64,000 nucleotides of DNA from Aquabacter cavernae (GCF_003993795.1 NZ_RWKV01000015.1:1-64000); one strand, 5' to 3'. Positions 52,187-63,563 are shown, counted from the stretch's first letter. The notes: generated by a model from the letters alone, not told the origin. Made by a program: numbers and translations.

Positions 52187-52607
52187 GGGGGCGTCTCCTT
52201 TATGCACCATCGGCTCCACAACTGCGGACCGCAGAAAATCGCCTCAGCCCTCAGGGGTGATTCGCGCGATATCTCGCAGGATCGACAAAAATGTCACAAA
52301 TACGCAGTCCCCGGCCGCCACCGCCCCTCCCGGCAAGCCAGGATGATTCGCCCGGGCGCGCGATGGAGCCGTCGTCGCTTCCCCATACGCGGCACGAATC
52401 GTACCCGCGGGTTCGCGGACCACGGCGTATCGGCTGAAAAGAATCAGGAGGGCGCATCGGAGCGCTATGCCGGATGCGAATCGTTCCCTGACGTGGCGGC
52501 ACTGGTGCCGGCAGATGCAGGGAAAGGTTTGCCCGGGCTATTTCCGGGGCGGGAGCCCGGAGGGCTCTGTCCGCATCAGTATCGGACGAGATTGGGAATT
52601 AGAAATT
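52187..52607. other. intergenic region between the Omp gene and tRNA-Ala
   Basis: About 420 bases. A moderately AT-rich stretch at 52255-52310 (ATCGACAAAAATGTCACAAAT) probably holds the minus-strand promoter of the outer-membrane protein gene. No gene with a credible start or codon use was found in the rest. Confidence 0.4.
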
Positions 52608-52683
<76 letters not shown>

Positions 52684-52799
52684 ACCGGGCCGCGGGTGGG
52701 AACTTCTTGCGAAGCTCCTCGGGAAGTGTCCCGCGGCGGGTTGCCCGAAGGAAGTTCCTTCAGGCGAGGGCGGCCTTAAAGCACAGGCCGCGGAGATGA

Positions 52800-53198
52800 T
52801 CAAGCCTCTTCGTCGTCCTCGAGGCCCTCTCCGATCAAATCGGAGACGTCATCCCCATCGTCTTCGTCTTCTTCGAGGAACGTATCGTCGTCGGCGGTGT
52901 CGCCGAGATCCTCGTCCACATCGATATCCTCGTCGCCGGCCGCCGGCTTGGTGCCAGCGGCTTCCTCGTCGGCCTCCTCCAGGGAGATGACCTCGACGTC
53001 GGCAACCTCCTCCTCCGCCTCTTCGGCGACGGGGGCAGCCCGGGTCTCCGCCCTGCCGCCACGGACGGCCGGTTCGAAGAAGGACCGGGGATACGATTCG
53101 CCCGTATAGGGCGACACGACCGGATCCTTGTTCAGGTCGTAGAATTTGCGGCCCGTCACCGGACAGACCCGCTTGGTGCCGAGTTCAGGCTTCGCCAC
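52800..53198 (-). CDS. TIGR02300-type protein with acidic C-terminus
   Basis: 132 residues from GTG 53198 (AAGGG 7 bases upstream), the start that gives the family N-terminus AKPELGTKRVCPVTGRKFYDLNKDP. A small motif with one visible Cys and SPYTGESYPRSFFEP follows, then residues about 60-132 are almost entirely Asp/Glu/Ala/Gly. The function of this alphaproteobacterial family is unknown. Transcribed divergently from aroA. Confidence 0.85.
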   Translation of the reverse strand: MAKPELGTKRVCPVTGRKFYDLNKDPVVSPYTGESYPRSFFEPAVRGGRAETRAAPVAEEAEEEVADVEVISLEEADEEAAGTKPAAGDEDIDVDEDLGDTADDDTFLEEDEDDGDDVSDLIGEGLEDDEEA

Positions 53199-53342
53199 TG
53201 CAAGACCCTTCGGTGGGTTCAAAGAGGGGTGCTCATTGACGAATGCCCATGGCGCTGTCAAGGCAGAATCAGCGGTTGAGCCTTGGTGAGCCCCTTGCCG
53301 GCATGGTAGAGGCACCGCCAACCACGAACGATCGCCCAATAA

Positions 53343-54713
<1,371 letters not shown>

Positions 54714-54721
54714 GGACGGCC

Positions 54722-55354
54722 ATGCCTCTCGTGATCGCCATCGACGGCCCCGCCGCCTCGGGTAAGGGCACGCTCGCGCGGCGCATCGCGCAGACGCTGG
54801 CCCTACCCCATCTGGACACCGGCCTGCTCTATCGCGCCGTCGGGGTCCGCTGCCTTGAGGACGGCCTGCTGGACGACGAGGCGGCGAGCATCGCCGCCGC
54901 CCGCATGCTGGACCTCGCCACCCTCGACCCGGAGGCCCTGCGCGGCGCCGAAGCGGGCGCTGCCGCCTCCGTGGTGGCGGCGCGGCCCGGGGTGCGCGCG
55001 GCCCTGTTCGATCTCCAGCGCGCCTTCGCGGCGCGCGATGGCGGCGCCGTGCTGGACGGGCGGGACATCGGCACGGTCATCTGCCCGGACGCACCGGTGA
55101 AGCTGTTCGTGACGGCGGCCCCCGAAGTGCGCGCGCAGCGCCGGTTCAAGGAATTGGCCGCTCGTGGCTCCGACCAGACGCTCGAAACCGTGCTCGCGGA
55201 TATCCGCGAGCGGGATGCCCGCGATTCCGGCCGCGCCTCCGCGCCGCTGGTGAAGGCGGAGGACGCCGTGCTGCTGGACACCTCCAAGCTCGACATCGAG
55301 GAGGCGTTCGCGGCGGCCATGTGGGTTGTCCGTGTCAAAACCGGTGGAGGCTGA
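54722..55354 (+). CDS. cmk: cytidylate kinase
   Basis: A 210-residue NMP kinase that phosphorylates CMP and dCMP. P-loop [19 protein letters not shown]-binding [42 protein letters not shown] and lid [13 protein letters not shown]. Directly downstream of aroA as in many alphaproteobacteria, but rpsA, the usual third gene, does not follow. Confidence 0.96.
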   Translation: MPLVIAIDGPAASGKGTLARRIAQTLALPHLDTGLLYRAVGVRCLEDGLLDDEAASIAAARMLDLATLDPEALRGAEAGAAASVVAARPGVRAALFDLQRAFAARDGGAVLDGRDIGTVICPDAPVKLFVTAAPEVRAQRRFKELAARGSDQTLETVLADIRERDARDSGRASAPLVKAEDAVLLDTSKLDIEEAFAAAMWVVRVKTGGG

Positions 55355-55514
55355 CCTACCCCGCCACGGATATGTGGACACGCCCCACCGGGTCTGGTAA
55401 GAGGGCGCTCCTTTCACGGAAGGTGGCTTATGGTGCGTATGCACACCGCCTGATCGTGAGCGTTTCTATTCAAGTGCGAAGTGCGATCGGCGCAACAGCT
55501 CGAAGAGGCAACAC

Positions 55515-55742
55515 GTGCAAGTTCTCGTCCGCGACAACAATGTTGATCAGGCTCTCAAGGCGCTCAAGAAGAAGATGCAGCGTGAGGGGATCTTCCGCGA
55601 GATGAAGCTGCGTGGCCACTACGAGAAGCCGTCCGAGAAGCGCGCACGCGAGGAGGCCGAGGCCGTCCGTCGCGCGCGCAAGCTTGCTCGCAAGCGCGCC
55701 CAGCGCGAGGGTCTGCTGCCCTCCAAGCCGCGCAGCCGCTGA
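55515..55742 (+). CDS. rpsU: 30S ribosomal protein S21
   Basis: 75 residues from GTG 55515 ([25 protein letters not shown]) with AGAGG 8 bases upstream. The conserved basic tail [22 protein letters not shown] is present. S21 lies near the anti-Shine-Dalgarno region of 16S rRNA and aids initiation. Confidence 0.96.
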   Translation: MQVLVRDNNVDQALKALKKKMQREGIFREMKLRGHYEKPSEKRAREEAEAVRRARKLARKRAQREGLLPSKPRSR

Positions 55743-55780
55743 GCCTCCATTTTCGTCGAATACTTCGCTTGAGTGATCAG

Positions 55781-55807
55781 CCCGCGTGACCTCGGTCGCG
55801 CGGGTTT
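55781..55807 (+). terminator. intrinsic terminator after rpsU
   Basis: 11-bp arms CCCGCGTGACC / GGTCGCGCGGG (one G.T pair) with a minimal loop, followed by TTTCG. The remaining 55808-56042 gap holds no gene. Confidence 0.6.
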
Positions 55808-56042
55808 CGACGTATGGGCGCATGCGTGCGCCGCGAGTCGCGCCTGCCAGTGCCGGGCCCGGAATCGCCCTTCCGCCATGGCTGTGCCACGCCCCTGCCT
55901 TCAACCGATTACATGAAATCGTAAGCGGTTTCCTGTAGACGGATCTCTCGCACCGCGCCGCGCCCCGTGTGAGACTCGCAGCCGGAAATCGGCTTGCAGG
56001 TTCGCCTTGCAGGTGGCGCCCGGTTCGCAACGGAGGCAAGGC

Positions 56043-57515
56043 ATGGTCGCACGGGTCATTTCGGTCGAGCCCTTCGATATCGTCGTGTTCGGGGCCACCG
56101 GCGACCTCGCCAAGCGCAAGCTCATTCCCGCTTTGTATGAGCGCGCCCTGGCCGGGCAGATGCCCGCCGAGTCCCGCGTCATCGGCGCCTCGCGTCGCGC
56201 CATGACCCTGGAGGAGTTCCGCGCCTTCGCCCGCGAGGCGGTGATGGAAAGCACCAGCCATCCGGACCCGGACGTGCTCGCCCGTTTCCTCTCCCAGATC
56301 TCCTACGTGATGGTGGACGCCGCCTCCGACGAGGGCTGGGACGATCTGTGCCAGCGCCTCGCCCAGGCGCCCGAGCGCGTGCGGGTCTTCTATCTGGCGG
56401 TGGGGCCGGACCTGTTCGACGACATCTGCGCCCGCATCGGCGCCCACGGTCTCGTCACGGGCAAGACCCGCGTGGTGGTGGAAAAGCCGGTGGGCAAGAA
56501 TCTCGCCTCCGCCCGCGCGGTGAATGCGGCGGTGGGCAAGGTCTTCCCCGAGGAATCGGTGTTCCGCATCGATCATTATCTCGGCAAGGAGACCGTGCAG
56601 AACCTCATGGCGCTGCGCTTCGCCAACGCTTTGCTGGAGCCGGTGTGGAACCAGGCCCATGTGGACCATGTGCAGATCACGGTCGCCGAGAGCCTCGGCG
56701 TCGCCGGCCGCGCGGGCTATTATGACACGGCCGGTGCGCTGCGCGACATGGTGCAGAATCACATGCTCCAGCTCCTGTGCCTCGTCGCCATGGAGCCGCC
56801 CGTCACCATGGACGCGGACGCGGTGCGCGACGAGAAACTGAAGGTGCTCAAAGCCCTGGAGCCCATCAACGAGGCCAATGCCGAGTATCTCACCGTGCGC
56901 GGCCAGTATCGCGCGGGCGCCTCCGCCGGCGGCGCGGTGCCGGGTTATCAGGAAGAATTGGGCGCGGCGGACCCCAGCGAGACCGAGACCTTCGTCGCCA
57001 TCAAGGCGGAGATCGGCAATTGGCGCTGGGCGGGCGTGCCCTTCTATCTGCGCACCGGCAAGCGCCTCGCCAGCCGCGTGTCGGAAATCGTGGTGGCGTT
57101 CAAGCCCATCCCCCATTCCGTGTTCGACGACAGCGCCGGGCAGATCCGCGCCAACCGCCTCGTCATCCGCCTGCAGCCGGACGAGGGCGTGAAGCTCTGG
57201 CTCATGATCAAGGATCCCGGCCCCGGCGGCATGCGCCTCCAGCATGTGCCCCTGGACATGAGCTTCGCGGAGGCGTTCGGGGTGCGCAATGTGGACGCCT
57301 ATGAGCGGCTGATCATGGATGTGGTGCGCGGCAACCAGACCCTGTTCATGCGCCGCGACGAGGTGGAAGCCGCCTGGCGCTGGGTCGATCCGATCCTGGA
57401 CGCATGGCGCAATTCGCGCGAGGCGCCCAAGCCCTATACGGCGGGCACCTGGGGCCCCTCCGCCTCCATCGCCCTCATCGAGCGGGACGGGCGCACCTGG
57501 ATGGATGACGCATGA
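56043..57515 (+). CDS. zwf: glucose-6-phosphate 1-dehydrogenase
   Basis: 490 residues from ATG 56043 (GGAGG 7 bases upstream; an earlier ATG at 56007 has no such site). NADP-binding FGATGDLAKRKLIPALY and the catalytic RIDHYLGKETVQNL with the essential histidine. It oxidises glucose 6-phosphate to 6-phosphogluconolactone, feeding the Entner-Doudoroff and pentose phosphate routes. Overlaps pgl by 4 bases. Confidence 0.96.
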   Translation: MVARVISVEPFDIVVFGATGDLAKRKLIPALYERALAGQMPAESRVIGASRRAMTLEEFRAFAREAVMESTSHPDPDVLARFLSQISYVMVDAASDEGWDDLCQRLAQAPERVRVFYLAVGPDLFDDICARIGAHGLVTGKTRVVVEKPVGKNLASARAVNAAVGKVFPEESVFRIDHYLGKETVQNLMALRFANALLEPVWNQAHVDHVQITVAESLGVAGRAGYYDTAGALRDMVQNHMLQLLCLVAMEPPVTMDADAVRDEKLKVLKALEPINEANAEYLTVRGQYRAGASAGGAVPGYQEELGAADPSETETFVAIKAEIGNWRWAGVPFYLRTGKRLASRVSEIVVAFKPIPHSVFDDSAGQIRANRLVIRLQPDEGVKLWLMIKDPGPGGMRLQHVPLDMSFAEAFGVRNVDAYERLIMDVVRGNQTLFMRRDEVEAAWRWVDPILDAWRNSREAPKPYTAGTWGPSASIALIERDGRTWMDDA

Positions 57516-58216
57516 GCGCCGCTATCGCCCTCACCGCCTTCCCCGACCGCGAGGCGCTGGCCCGTTCGCTGGCCGCCCATGTGGGCGAGGCGCTGCGCGC
57601 GCGCTATGCGTGGGACGGGGCGGCAAGCCTTGCCGTGTCCGGCGGGCGCACCCCGGCCCGATTCTTCGAGCTGCTCTCCGGCGCGCCCTTGGACTGGCCA
57701 CGCATCAGCGTGACCCTGGTGGACGAGCGCTGGGTGCCGGAAACCTCCGAGCGCTCCAATGCCGCCTTGGTGCGGCGCCATCTCCTCACCGGCCCGGCGG
57801 CGAGCGCCGCCTTCGTGCCGCTCTATACCGGCACCGAGACGCCGGAGGCGGGACTGGCGGCGGTCGAGGCGGCGGCGGCCCGCCTGCCCTTGCCCTTCGC
57901 CGCACTGGTGCTGGGCATGGGCGATGACGGCCATACGGCCTCCTTCTTTCCCCATGGCGAGGGCCTGTCCGGCGCTGTGGACCCCGCCACCCTTGCCCGC
58001 CTTGCCGTGGTGCGGGCGGAAGCGGCGGGCGAACCGCGCATCACCTTCACCCTCCCTCCGCTTCTGGCGGCGGACCGCCTGTTCCTGCACATCGAAGGCG
58101 AGGGCAAGCGGCGCGTGCTGGAGGCTGCCCTGGAAGACGGCCCCCTCGCGGACATGCCCATTCGCGCGGTGCTGCGGAACCTCGACCGGCCCCTGGACGT
58201 CTTCTGGTGTCCTTAG
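57512..58216 (+). CDS. pgl: 6-phosphogluconolactonase
   Basis: A 234-residue DevB/SOL-type lactonase: AVSGGRTPARFFELLS, VTLVDERWVPETSERSNAALVRRHLL, LVLGMGDDGHTASFFPHGEGL. It hydrolyses the zwf product to 6-phosphogluconate. ATGA overlap with zwf indicates coupled translation. Confidence 0.95.
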   Translation: MSAAIALTAFPDREALARSLAAHVGEALRARYAWDGAASLAVSGGRTPARFFELLSGAPLDWPRISVTLVDERWVPETSERSNAALVRRHLLTGPAASAAFVPLYTGTETPEAGLAAVEAAAARLPLPFAALVLGMGDDGHTASFFPHGEGLSGAVDPATLARLAVVRAEAAGEPRITFTLPPLLAADRLFLHIEGEGKRRVLEAALEDGPLADMPIRAVLRNLDRPLDVFWCP

Positions 58217-58336
58217 TTTCGATCCGACCCGATTGATTCACCCCCGCCGATAACAGAGTCTTGCAACCCGTGATGGAGCCAGCGCCGCCCGGCGCGTGCC
58301 TCCCGGACTGACCGCGCTCTCAAGGAGACGCACGCC

Positions 58337-59968
58337 ATGACCGACCGCTCCCGCCTGCCCGACCTCTGGCGCGCTCTGTCCACCGCCCGCGCCGCGCAGG
58401 CGGACACGCGCATCGCGGCGCTGTTCGCTGAAGATGGCCGGTTCACCCGCTTCTCGGCCGCCTGTGGCGACCTGCTCATGGATTTCTCCAAGACCGCCCT
58501 CACGCAGGAGACGCTGGCGCTGCTGCTGGATCTTGCGCGCGCGGCGGGCGTGGACGCGCGCCGCGATGCCATGTTCACGGGTGAGCGCATCAACGGCACG
58601 GAGAACCGGGCCGTGCTCCATGTGGCACTGCGCGACGGCGCCGAAACCCCGCTCGTCGTGGACGGCGCGGATGTGAAGGGCGGCGTGCGCGAGACGCTGG
58701 AACGGCTCGCCGCCTTCGCGGAAGGCGTGCGCTCGGGCGCCATTGCCGGCCAGGACGGCGCCCGCTTCACGGACGTGGTGAATATCGGCATCGGCGGCTC
58801 GGACCTCGGCCCGGTCATGGCGACGCTGGCGCTCGCGCCCTATCATGACGGGCCGCGCTGCCATTTCGTCTCCAACGTGGACGGCGCCCATATCGCCGAC
58901 ACGCTGAAGAGCCTCGATCCCGCCGCCACCCTCTTCATCGTGGCCTCCAAGACCTTCACCACCGTGGAGACCATGACCAATGCCCGCACTGCCCGCGCCT
59001 GGATCGCGCAGGCGCTGGGGGAGGAGGCGGTTGGCGCGCATTTCTGTGCCGTCTCCACTGCGCTGGACCATGTGCGCGCCTTCGGCATCGCCGCCGCGCG
59101 CACTTTCGGCTTCTGGGATTGGGTGGGCGGGCGCTATTCGCTCTGGTCCGCCATCGGCCTTCCCATCCAGATCGCGGTGGGGCCGGAGCGGTTCGGCGAG
59201 ATGCTGGCGGGCGCCGCCGCCATGGACGCCCATTTTCGCGTGGCTCCGCTGGACGGAAACCTGCCGGTTCTGCTGGCGCTGGTGGGGGTGTGGCACCGCA
59301 ATGTGTGCGACTATCCGAGCCGCGCGGTCATTCCCTATGACCAGCGCCTCGCGCGCCTGCCCGCCTATCTCCAGCAGTTGGACATGGAGAGCAACGGCAA
59401 GAGCGTGACCCTGGAGGGCACGCCGCCCCTGACCGCCACCGGCCCGCTGGTGTGGGGCGAGCCCGGCACCAATGCCCAGCACGCCTTCTTCCAACTCCTC
59501 CACCAGGGCACGGACATCATCCCGGTGGAATTCCTCATCGCGGCGGAAGGCCATGAGCCGGAGCTTGCCCACCACCATGCCCTGCTGAAGGCCAATTGCC
59601 TGGCCCAGTCGGAAGCGCTCATGCGCGGGCGCTCGCTGGCGCAGGCGAGCGCCCAGCTCGCCGCCAAGGGCCTGCCGCCGGACCAGGTGGCGACGCTCGC
59701 GCCCCACAAGGTGTTTCCCGGCAACCGCCCGTCCGTCACCCTCGCCTATCCCCGGCTCACCCCCTTCATGCTGGGGCAGGTCATCGCCCTTTATGAGCAT
59801 CGCGTGTTCGTGGAGGCGGCCATCTGGGGCATCAATGCCTTCGACCAATGGGGCGTGGAGCTGGGCAAGGAAATGGCCACGGACCTGCTTCCCGCGGTCC
59901 AGGGCGGCCCCGCGCCGGAGGGCACGTCCGGCTCCACTTTGGGACTTATCTCGCACCTGCGAAGCTGA
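58337..59968 (+). CDS. pgi: glucose-6-phosphate isomerase
   Basis: A 543-residue isomerase interconverting glucose 6-phosphate and fructose 6-phosphate. Motifs: [47 protein letters not shown], and [60 protein letters not shown] precedes ATG 58337 by about 8 bases. With zwf and pgl it forms a sugar-phosphate cluster; edd and eda are not in the window. Confidence 0.97.
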   Translation: MTDRSRLPDLWRALSTARAAQADTRIAALFAEDGRFTRFSAACGDLLMDFSKTALTQETLALLLDLARAAGVDARRDAMFTGERINGTENRAVLHVALRDGAETPLVVDGADVKGGVRETLERLAAFAEGVRSGAIAGQDGARFTDVVNIGIGGSDLGPVMATLALAPYHDGPRCHFVSNVDGAHIADTLKSLDPAATLFIVASKTFTTVETMTNARTARAWIAQALGEEAVGAHFCAVSTALDHVRAFGIAAARTFGFWDWVGGRYSLWSAIGLPIQIAVGPERFGEMLAGAAAMDAHFRVAPLDGNLPVLLALVGVWHRNVCDYPSRAVIPYDQRLARLPAYLQQLDMESNGKSVTLEGTPPLTATGPLVWGEPGTNAQHAFFQLLHQGTDIIPVEFLIAAEGHEPELAHHHALLKANCLAQSEALMRGRSLAQASAQLAAKGLPPDQVATLAPHKVFPGNRPSVTLAYPRLTPFMLGQVIALYEHRVFVEAAIWGINAFDQWGVELGKEMATDLLPAVQGGPAPEGTSGSTLGLISHLRS

Positions 59969-60090
59969 AAACCACGCTCGACCTCAGCGGTTGCAAGAGA
60001 ACGATCTTGCGATTTCAAGGCGTTATGTCTGAGCGCCCGGAGCGGGCCGGCAGCATTGCTGCTATGCAGCAATGCATGGGGCGGTTGATT

Positions 60091-60106
60091 ATTATGTATA
60101 CCACAC
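60091..60106 (+). promoter_or_regulatory. possible GntR-type operator
   Basis: ATTATGTATACCACAC contains the 6-bp palindrome GTATAC within ATGTATAC, 71 bases before the next start. The same ATGTATAC occurs at 61939 upstream of the antiporter gene. The 59969-60176 gap contains no gene. Confidence 0.4.
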
Positions 60107-60176
60107 ACCGAATGAATTAGGTCAGTATGCGTTCCGAAGTTGGACGCGGGTGCCCCCGCCCGCCACGGAGCCCATC

Positions 60177-60416
60177 ATGACCTCTCCCCTTCTCGACCTG
60201 TCCGCCCTCGCTGTCGCCGGCATCGCGCTCACCGGCGCCATCCTGAGCTTCTCCCTTCCGCGCGCCCATATGGCGCCCGCCGGCGAGCCCGGCATGGGCA
60301 TCGCCATGGCGCTGGAAGCCGAGGCGGCCATGCGCACCGCCTCCACCCGATTCGGCAGCGAGAAGGGCAAGGAAAAGGCCGACCCGGCCTGGGCCTCCTT
60401 CCCCCGCGCCTTCTGA
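60177..60416 (+). CDS. small single-span membrane protein
   Basis: 79 residues from ATG 60177 with GGAG 7 bases upstream. One hydrophobic span at about 8-27 (LSALAVAGIALTGAILSFSL) is followed by a hydrophilic tail of about 50 residues (EAEAAMRTASTRFGSEKGKEKADPAWASFPRAF). Not recognised. It is convergent with the oxalate/formate antiporter gene, with which it shares an ATGTATAC site, so a role with that transporter is possible. Confidence 0.5.
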   Translation: MTSPLLDLSALAVAGIALTGAILSFSLPRAHMAPAGEPGMGIAMALEAEAAMRTASTRFGSEKGKEKADPAWASFPRAF

Positions 60417-60445
60417 GCGGCGCCATCCAGTTCCCGGAACGCATC

Positions 60446-60473
60446 GAGCCCTCCCGGTCACCCGGGAGGGCTC
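60446..60473. terminator. bidirectional terminator
   Basis: 12-bp arms GAGCCCTCCCGG / CCGGGAGGGCTC with a 4-base loop, followed by GCGCGTTT, between convergent genes. Confidence 0.65.
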
Positions 60474-60503
60474 GCGCGTTTCAAGACTGCGGAAAGTGCT
60501 CGC

Positions 60504-61811
60504 TCAGCGGGCGACCTGCGCGGCGGTGGACGCGGCCTCCTCCTCCACCCGCGCTTCCGCGACGAAGCGGGCGCGCATGGGCTTCAGGACGAACAGCGCC
60601 ATGAGCGCCGCGATGGCGTTGACGGCGGCGGTCACCAGGAAGACCAGATCCCAGTTTCCGTATTGCGCCACGACGATGCTCGCCACCGGCACAACCAGGG
60701 AGGCGGTGCCCTTCGCCGTATAGAGAAGGCCCGCATTGGTGGTGGCGTAGGTGGAGCCGAACGTGTCGCCGCACGTCGCCGGGAACAGCGAGTAGATCTC
60801 GCCCCAGGCGAAGAAGACGAGACCCGTCAGCATCACGAACAGGACCGGGTTGGTGCCGAAATGACTGAGCGCCAGCACGCCCACCGCCTCCAGGGCGAAG
60901 GCGATGAACATGGTGTTCTCGCGGCCGATATTGTCCGAGACCCAGCCGAAGAAGGGCCGGCACACGCCGTTCAGCACCCGATCGATGGAGAGCGCGAAGG
61001 TGAGGGCCGGCATGGTGAGGCCCAGCATGGAGACCGGCACGCCCGCGATCTTGAAATCCTTGGCGATGGAGCCGAGCTGGGCGGTGGCCATGAGCCCGCC
61101 GCCGGCCACCAGCACGAACATCACATACATGACCCAGAAGACCGGGGACTTCAGCATGGCCATGGGCGCGTAGTCGCGGCGCGACTGCTTCACCGCCCGG
61201 CTGGCGGAACCGGGCAGTTGGCCGGGCTTCGGCGCCTGGAGGAAGAAGGCCAGCAGCAGCACCACGCCGCCCTGGAGCAGGCCGAAGAACAGGAAGGTGG
61301 CCTGATAGCCCGACCGCTCGATCATGGCCGCCACGGGCACGATGGTGAAGGCCGATCCCGCGCCGAAGCCGGCGGCGGTGAGCCCGGCGGCAAGGCCGCG
61401 CCGGTCCGGGAACCATTTCAGCGCCGCGCCCACGCAGGTGCCGTAGACCGCGCCCGCGCCGGTGCCGCCGATGGCGGCGGCCACATAGAGCATGGCCAGC
61501 GAGTCGGCGACGGAATTCAGCGCCCATGACGCCGCGCACAGCAGGCCGCCGATGAAGACCACGATCCGCGGACCGAACTTGTCCACGAACCAGCCCTCGA
61601 TGGGCACCAGCCAGGTTTCCGTGAGCACGAAGATGGTGAAGGCCACCTGGATGGCGGCGCGGCCCCACTGGTGCTTCTCGTTCATGGGCTCCACGAACAG
61701 CGTCCAGCCATATTGCATGTTGGCGATCATCGACATGCACACGATGCCGATGACAAGCTGGAACCAGCGGCCGCCCATGGGTCCGGCCTTGGTCGATTGA
61801 AGCTGAGACAT
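60504..61811 (-). CDS. oxalate/formate antiporter-family MFS transporter, copy 1
   Basis: A 435-residue 12-span MFS protein of the OFA family (OxlT of Oxalobacter). Typical segments: FQLVIGIVCMSMIANMQYGWTLFVEPM, WGRAAIQVAFTIFVLTETWLVPIEGWFVDKFGPR, GTGAGAVYGTCVGAALKWFPDRRGLAAGLTAAGFG. AGGAA precedes ATG 61811. OxlT exchanges oxalate for formate; substrate here is inferred from family and from the downstream formyl-CoA transferase gene. Clear paralogue of the gene at 62259. Confidence 0.88.
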   Translation of the reverse strand: MSQLQSTKAGPMGGRWFQLVIGIVCMSMIANMQYGWTLFVEPMNEKHQWGRAAIQVAFTIFVLTETWLVPIEGWFVDKFGPRIVVFIGGLLCAASWALNSVADSLAMLYVAAAIGGTGAGAVYGTCVGAALKWFPDRRGLAAGLTAAGFGAGSAFTIVPVAAMIERSGYQATFLFFGLLQGGVVLLLAFFLQAPKPGQLPGSASRAVKQSRRDYAPMAMLKSPVFWVMYVMFVLVAGGGLMATAQLGSIAKDFKIAGVPVSMLGLTMPALTFALSIDRVLNGVCRPFFGWVSDNIGRENTMFIAFALEAVGVLALSHFGTNPVLFVMLTGLVFFAWGEIYSLFPATCGDTFGSTYATTNAGLLYTAKGTASLVVPVASIVVAQYGNWDLVFLVTAAVNAIAALMALFVLKPMRARFVAEARVEEEAASTAAQVAR

Positions 61812-62200
61812 TTCCTACCCTTCCTCTGACGGGTCATCGTTTCTGCGACGATGAACGGCCCGTGACGGCGCCATTCCTTTTTGGTGGCGCGGGAGGGCAC
61901 CGTTGCCTCACCGCGCTTCGAGGAGAGGAAAGTGAATGATGTATACGGTATTTTGAATGCGTGTTTCGGCTATGTAACCGTTAGATTTTTATGTATTCGT
62001 CAATAAAATTACGATTTAAGTCAGAAATAAAAATTAAATAATCAATACAATTATTGATTAATACATACAATTACGTGATTTATTCGATGAATTTTCTATC
62101 GAAACACACGAAATTCCAAACCATCATCGGAATGAATACATACTCCGGAAAACGCTCATCCAGGCCGATGGCGCGCCACTCCTGCTCCGGAAACAAAAAA
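61812..62200. other. AT-rich control region upstream of antiporter copy 1
   Basis: About 390 bases without a gene. Bases 61960-62110 are strongly AT-rich, unlike anything else in the window. It contains ATGTATAC (61939-61946), ATGTATTC (61991-61998), its reverse complement GAATACAT (62134-62141), ATACATACAA (62061-62070) and the inverted repeat AATCAAT/ATTGATT (62040-62046, 62053-62059). Reads as a regulator-binding region. Confidence 0.5.
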
Positions 62201-62222
62201 AGCCCCGGCTTGCGCCGGGGCT
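62201..62222 (-). terminator. intrinsic terminator after antiporter copy 2
   Basis: 9-bp arms AGCCCCGGC / GCCGGGGCT with a 4-base loop, followed on the minus strand by a run of seven T and GTTT. Confidence 0.85.
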
Positions 62223-62258
62223 CTAGGAGCCGCCCGGAGGCGGCTGGAGGGACTGGTG

Positions 62259-63563
62259 TCAGACGCCGGCGGGAACTTGGCCCGTCGTGCGCGCCGCCGC
62301 TTCCGCATTGAGCCGGTGATGCCGGGCGAGAAGTGGCTTGAGAATGAAGAGAGCCGAGAAGGCAGCCGTCAGGTCCATGGCGGCGACGATATAGAGCACC
62401 ACAGCCCAGGAGCCGGTCGCCTCCATGATGAGGTTCGCCACCGGCACCAGCAGGGCCGCGAAACCCTTGGCCGTGTAGAGCACGCCGTAGATCTTGCCCA
62501 CATGGGCGCTGCCGAACGTGTCCGCCGCCGTGGCCGAGAACAGCGAGTAGACCTCGCCCCAGGCCAGGAAGACGATGCCCGACAGGATGATGAACGCCCA
62601 CGGATTGTGACCGAACGTGCCGAGGGCGACGATGCCGATGCCTTCCATGGCGAAGGCGAAGAACATGGTCTTCTCACGGCCGATATGGTCGGAGATCCAG
62701 CCGAACAGCGGACGGGAGATGCCGTTCAGGATGCGGTCCAGCATCAGCGCGAAGGGCAGCGCGGCCATGGCGAAGAAGTAGAGGTTCACCTGAACATGCT
62801 TCACACCGAGATCTTCCGCGATGACGCCCAGCTGGGCCACCGCCATGAGGCCGCCTGTCACCGTGCAGATGAACATGAACAGCATGACCCAGAAGACCGG
62901 AGTCTTGAGCGCCTCGGTGAGCGTGTAGTCGCGGCGGCTCTGGGCCACCGTGCTGGAGAACACCACCTCGCCCTTCTGCGGCGCGCGCAGGAAGCCGGCG
63001 GCGAGCAGAATGACCAGGCCCTGGATGCAGCCGAACAGGAAGAACACGTCACTATACGAGGTCGTCTTCAGCATGTTGGCGATGGGCATGATGGTGAGCA
63101 CGGTGCCCGAGCCGTAGCCGGCGGCAGTGAGGCCCACCGCGAGGCCGCGCTTGTCCGGGAACCACCGCAGCGCGCTGTTGACGCAGGTGGAATACACGCA
63201 GCCGACGCCGATGCCGCCGATCGCCGCGCCCACATAGAAGCCGGTGAGCGAGGTGGCATAGGAGTTCACGATCCACGACAGGCCGGTGAAGAGACCGCCC
63301 ACCAGAACCACGGCGCGCGGGCCGTACTTGTCGATGAAATAGCCCTGGACCGGCGAGAGCCAGGTCTGCACCACCACGAAGACGGTGAAGGCCACCTGGA
63401 TGGAGGCGCGGCTCCAGCCATTGGCGTTCTGAATCTCCGGGACGAACAGCGTCCAGGAATATTGGATGTTCGCTGCCGCAACCATACAGACAACGCCGGC
63501 GATCAATTGAAGCCAGCGATTGGCGGACACCTGCGCCACGCCACCACTTTGAGATGAAGCCAT
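62259..63563 (-). CDS. oxalate/formate antiporter-family MFS transporter, copy 2
   Basis: 434 residues from ATG 63563, chosen because AGGAAAC precedes it and the extra 32 upstream residues are basic and unlike the family. Same family landmarks as copy 1: LQLIAGVVCMVAAANIQYSWTLFVPEI, GWSRASIQVAFTVFVVVQTWLSPVQGYFIDKYGPR, GGIGVGCVYSTCVNSALRWFPDKRGLAVGLTAAGYG. The initiation region AAGGGTAGGAAA is shared with copy 1. Just downstream of a formyl-CoA transferase gene on the same strand, which strengthens the oxalate assignment. Confidence 0.88.
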   Translation of the reverse strand: MASSQSGGVAQVSANRWLQLIAGVVCMVAAANIQYSWTLFVPEIQNANGWSRASIQVAFTVFVVVQTWLSPVQGYFIDKYGPRAVVLVGGLFTGLSWIVNSYATSLTGFYVGAAIGGIGVGCVYSTCVNSALRWFPDKRGLAVGLTAAGYGSGTVLTIMPIANMLKTTSYSDVFFLFGCIQGLVILLAAGFLRAPQKGEVVFSSTVAQSRRDYTLTEALKTPVFWVMLFMFICTVTGGLMAVAQLGVIAEDLGVKHVQVNLYFFAMAALPFALMLDRILNGISRPLFGWISDHIGREKTMFFAFAMEGIGIVALGTFGHNPWAFIILSGIVFLAWGEVYSLFSATAADTFGSAHVGKIYGVLYTAKGFAALLVPVANLIMEATGSWAVVLYIVAAMDLTAAFSALFILKPLLARHHRLNAEAAARTTGQVPAGV

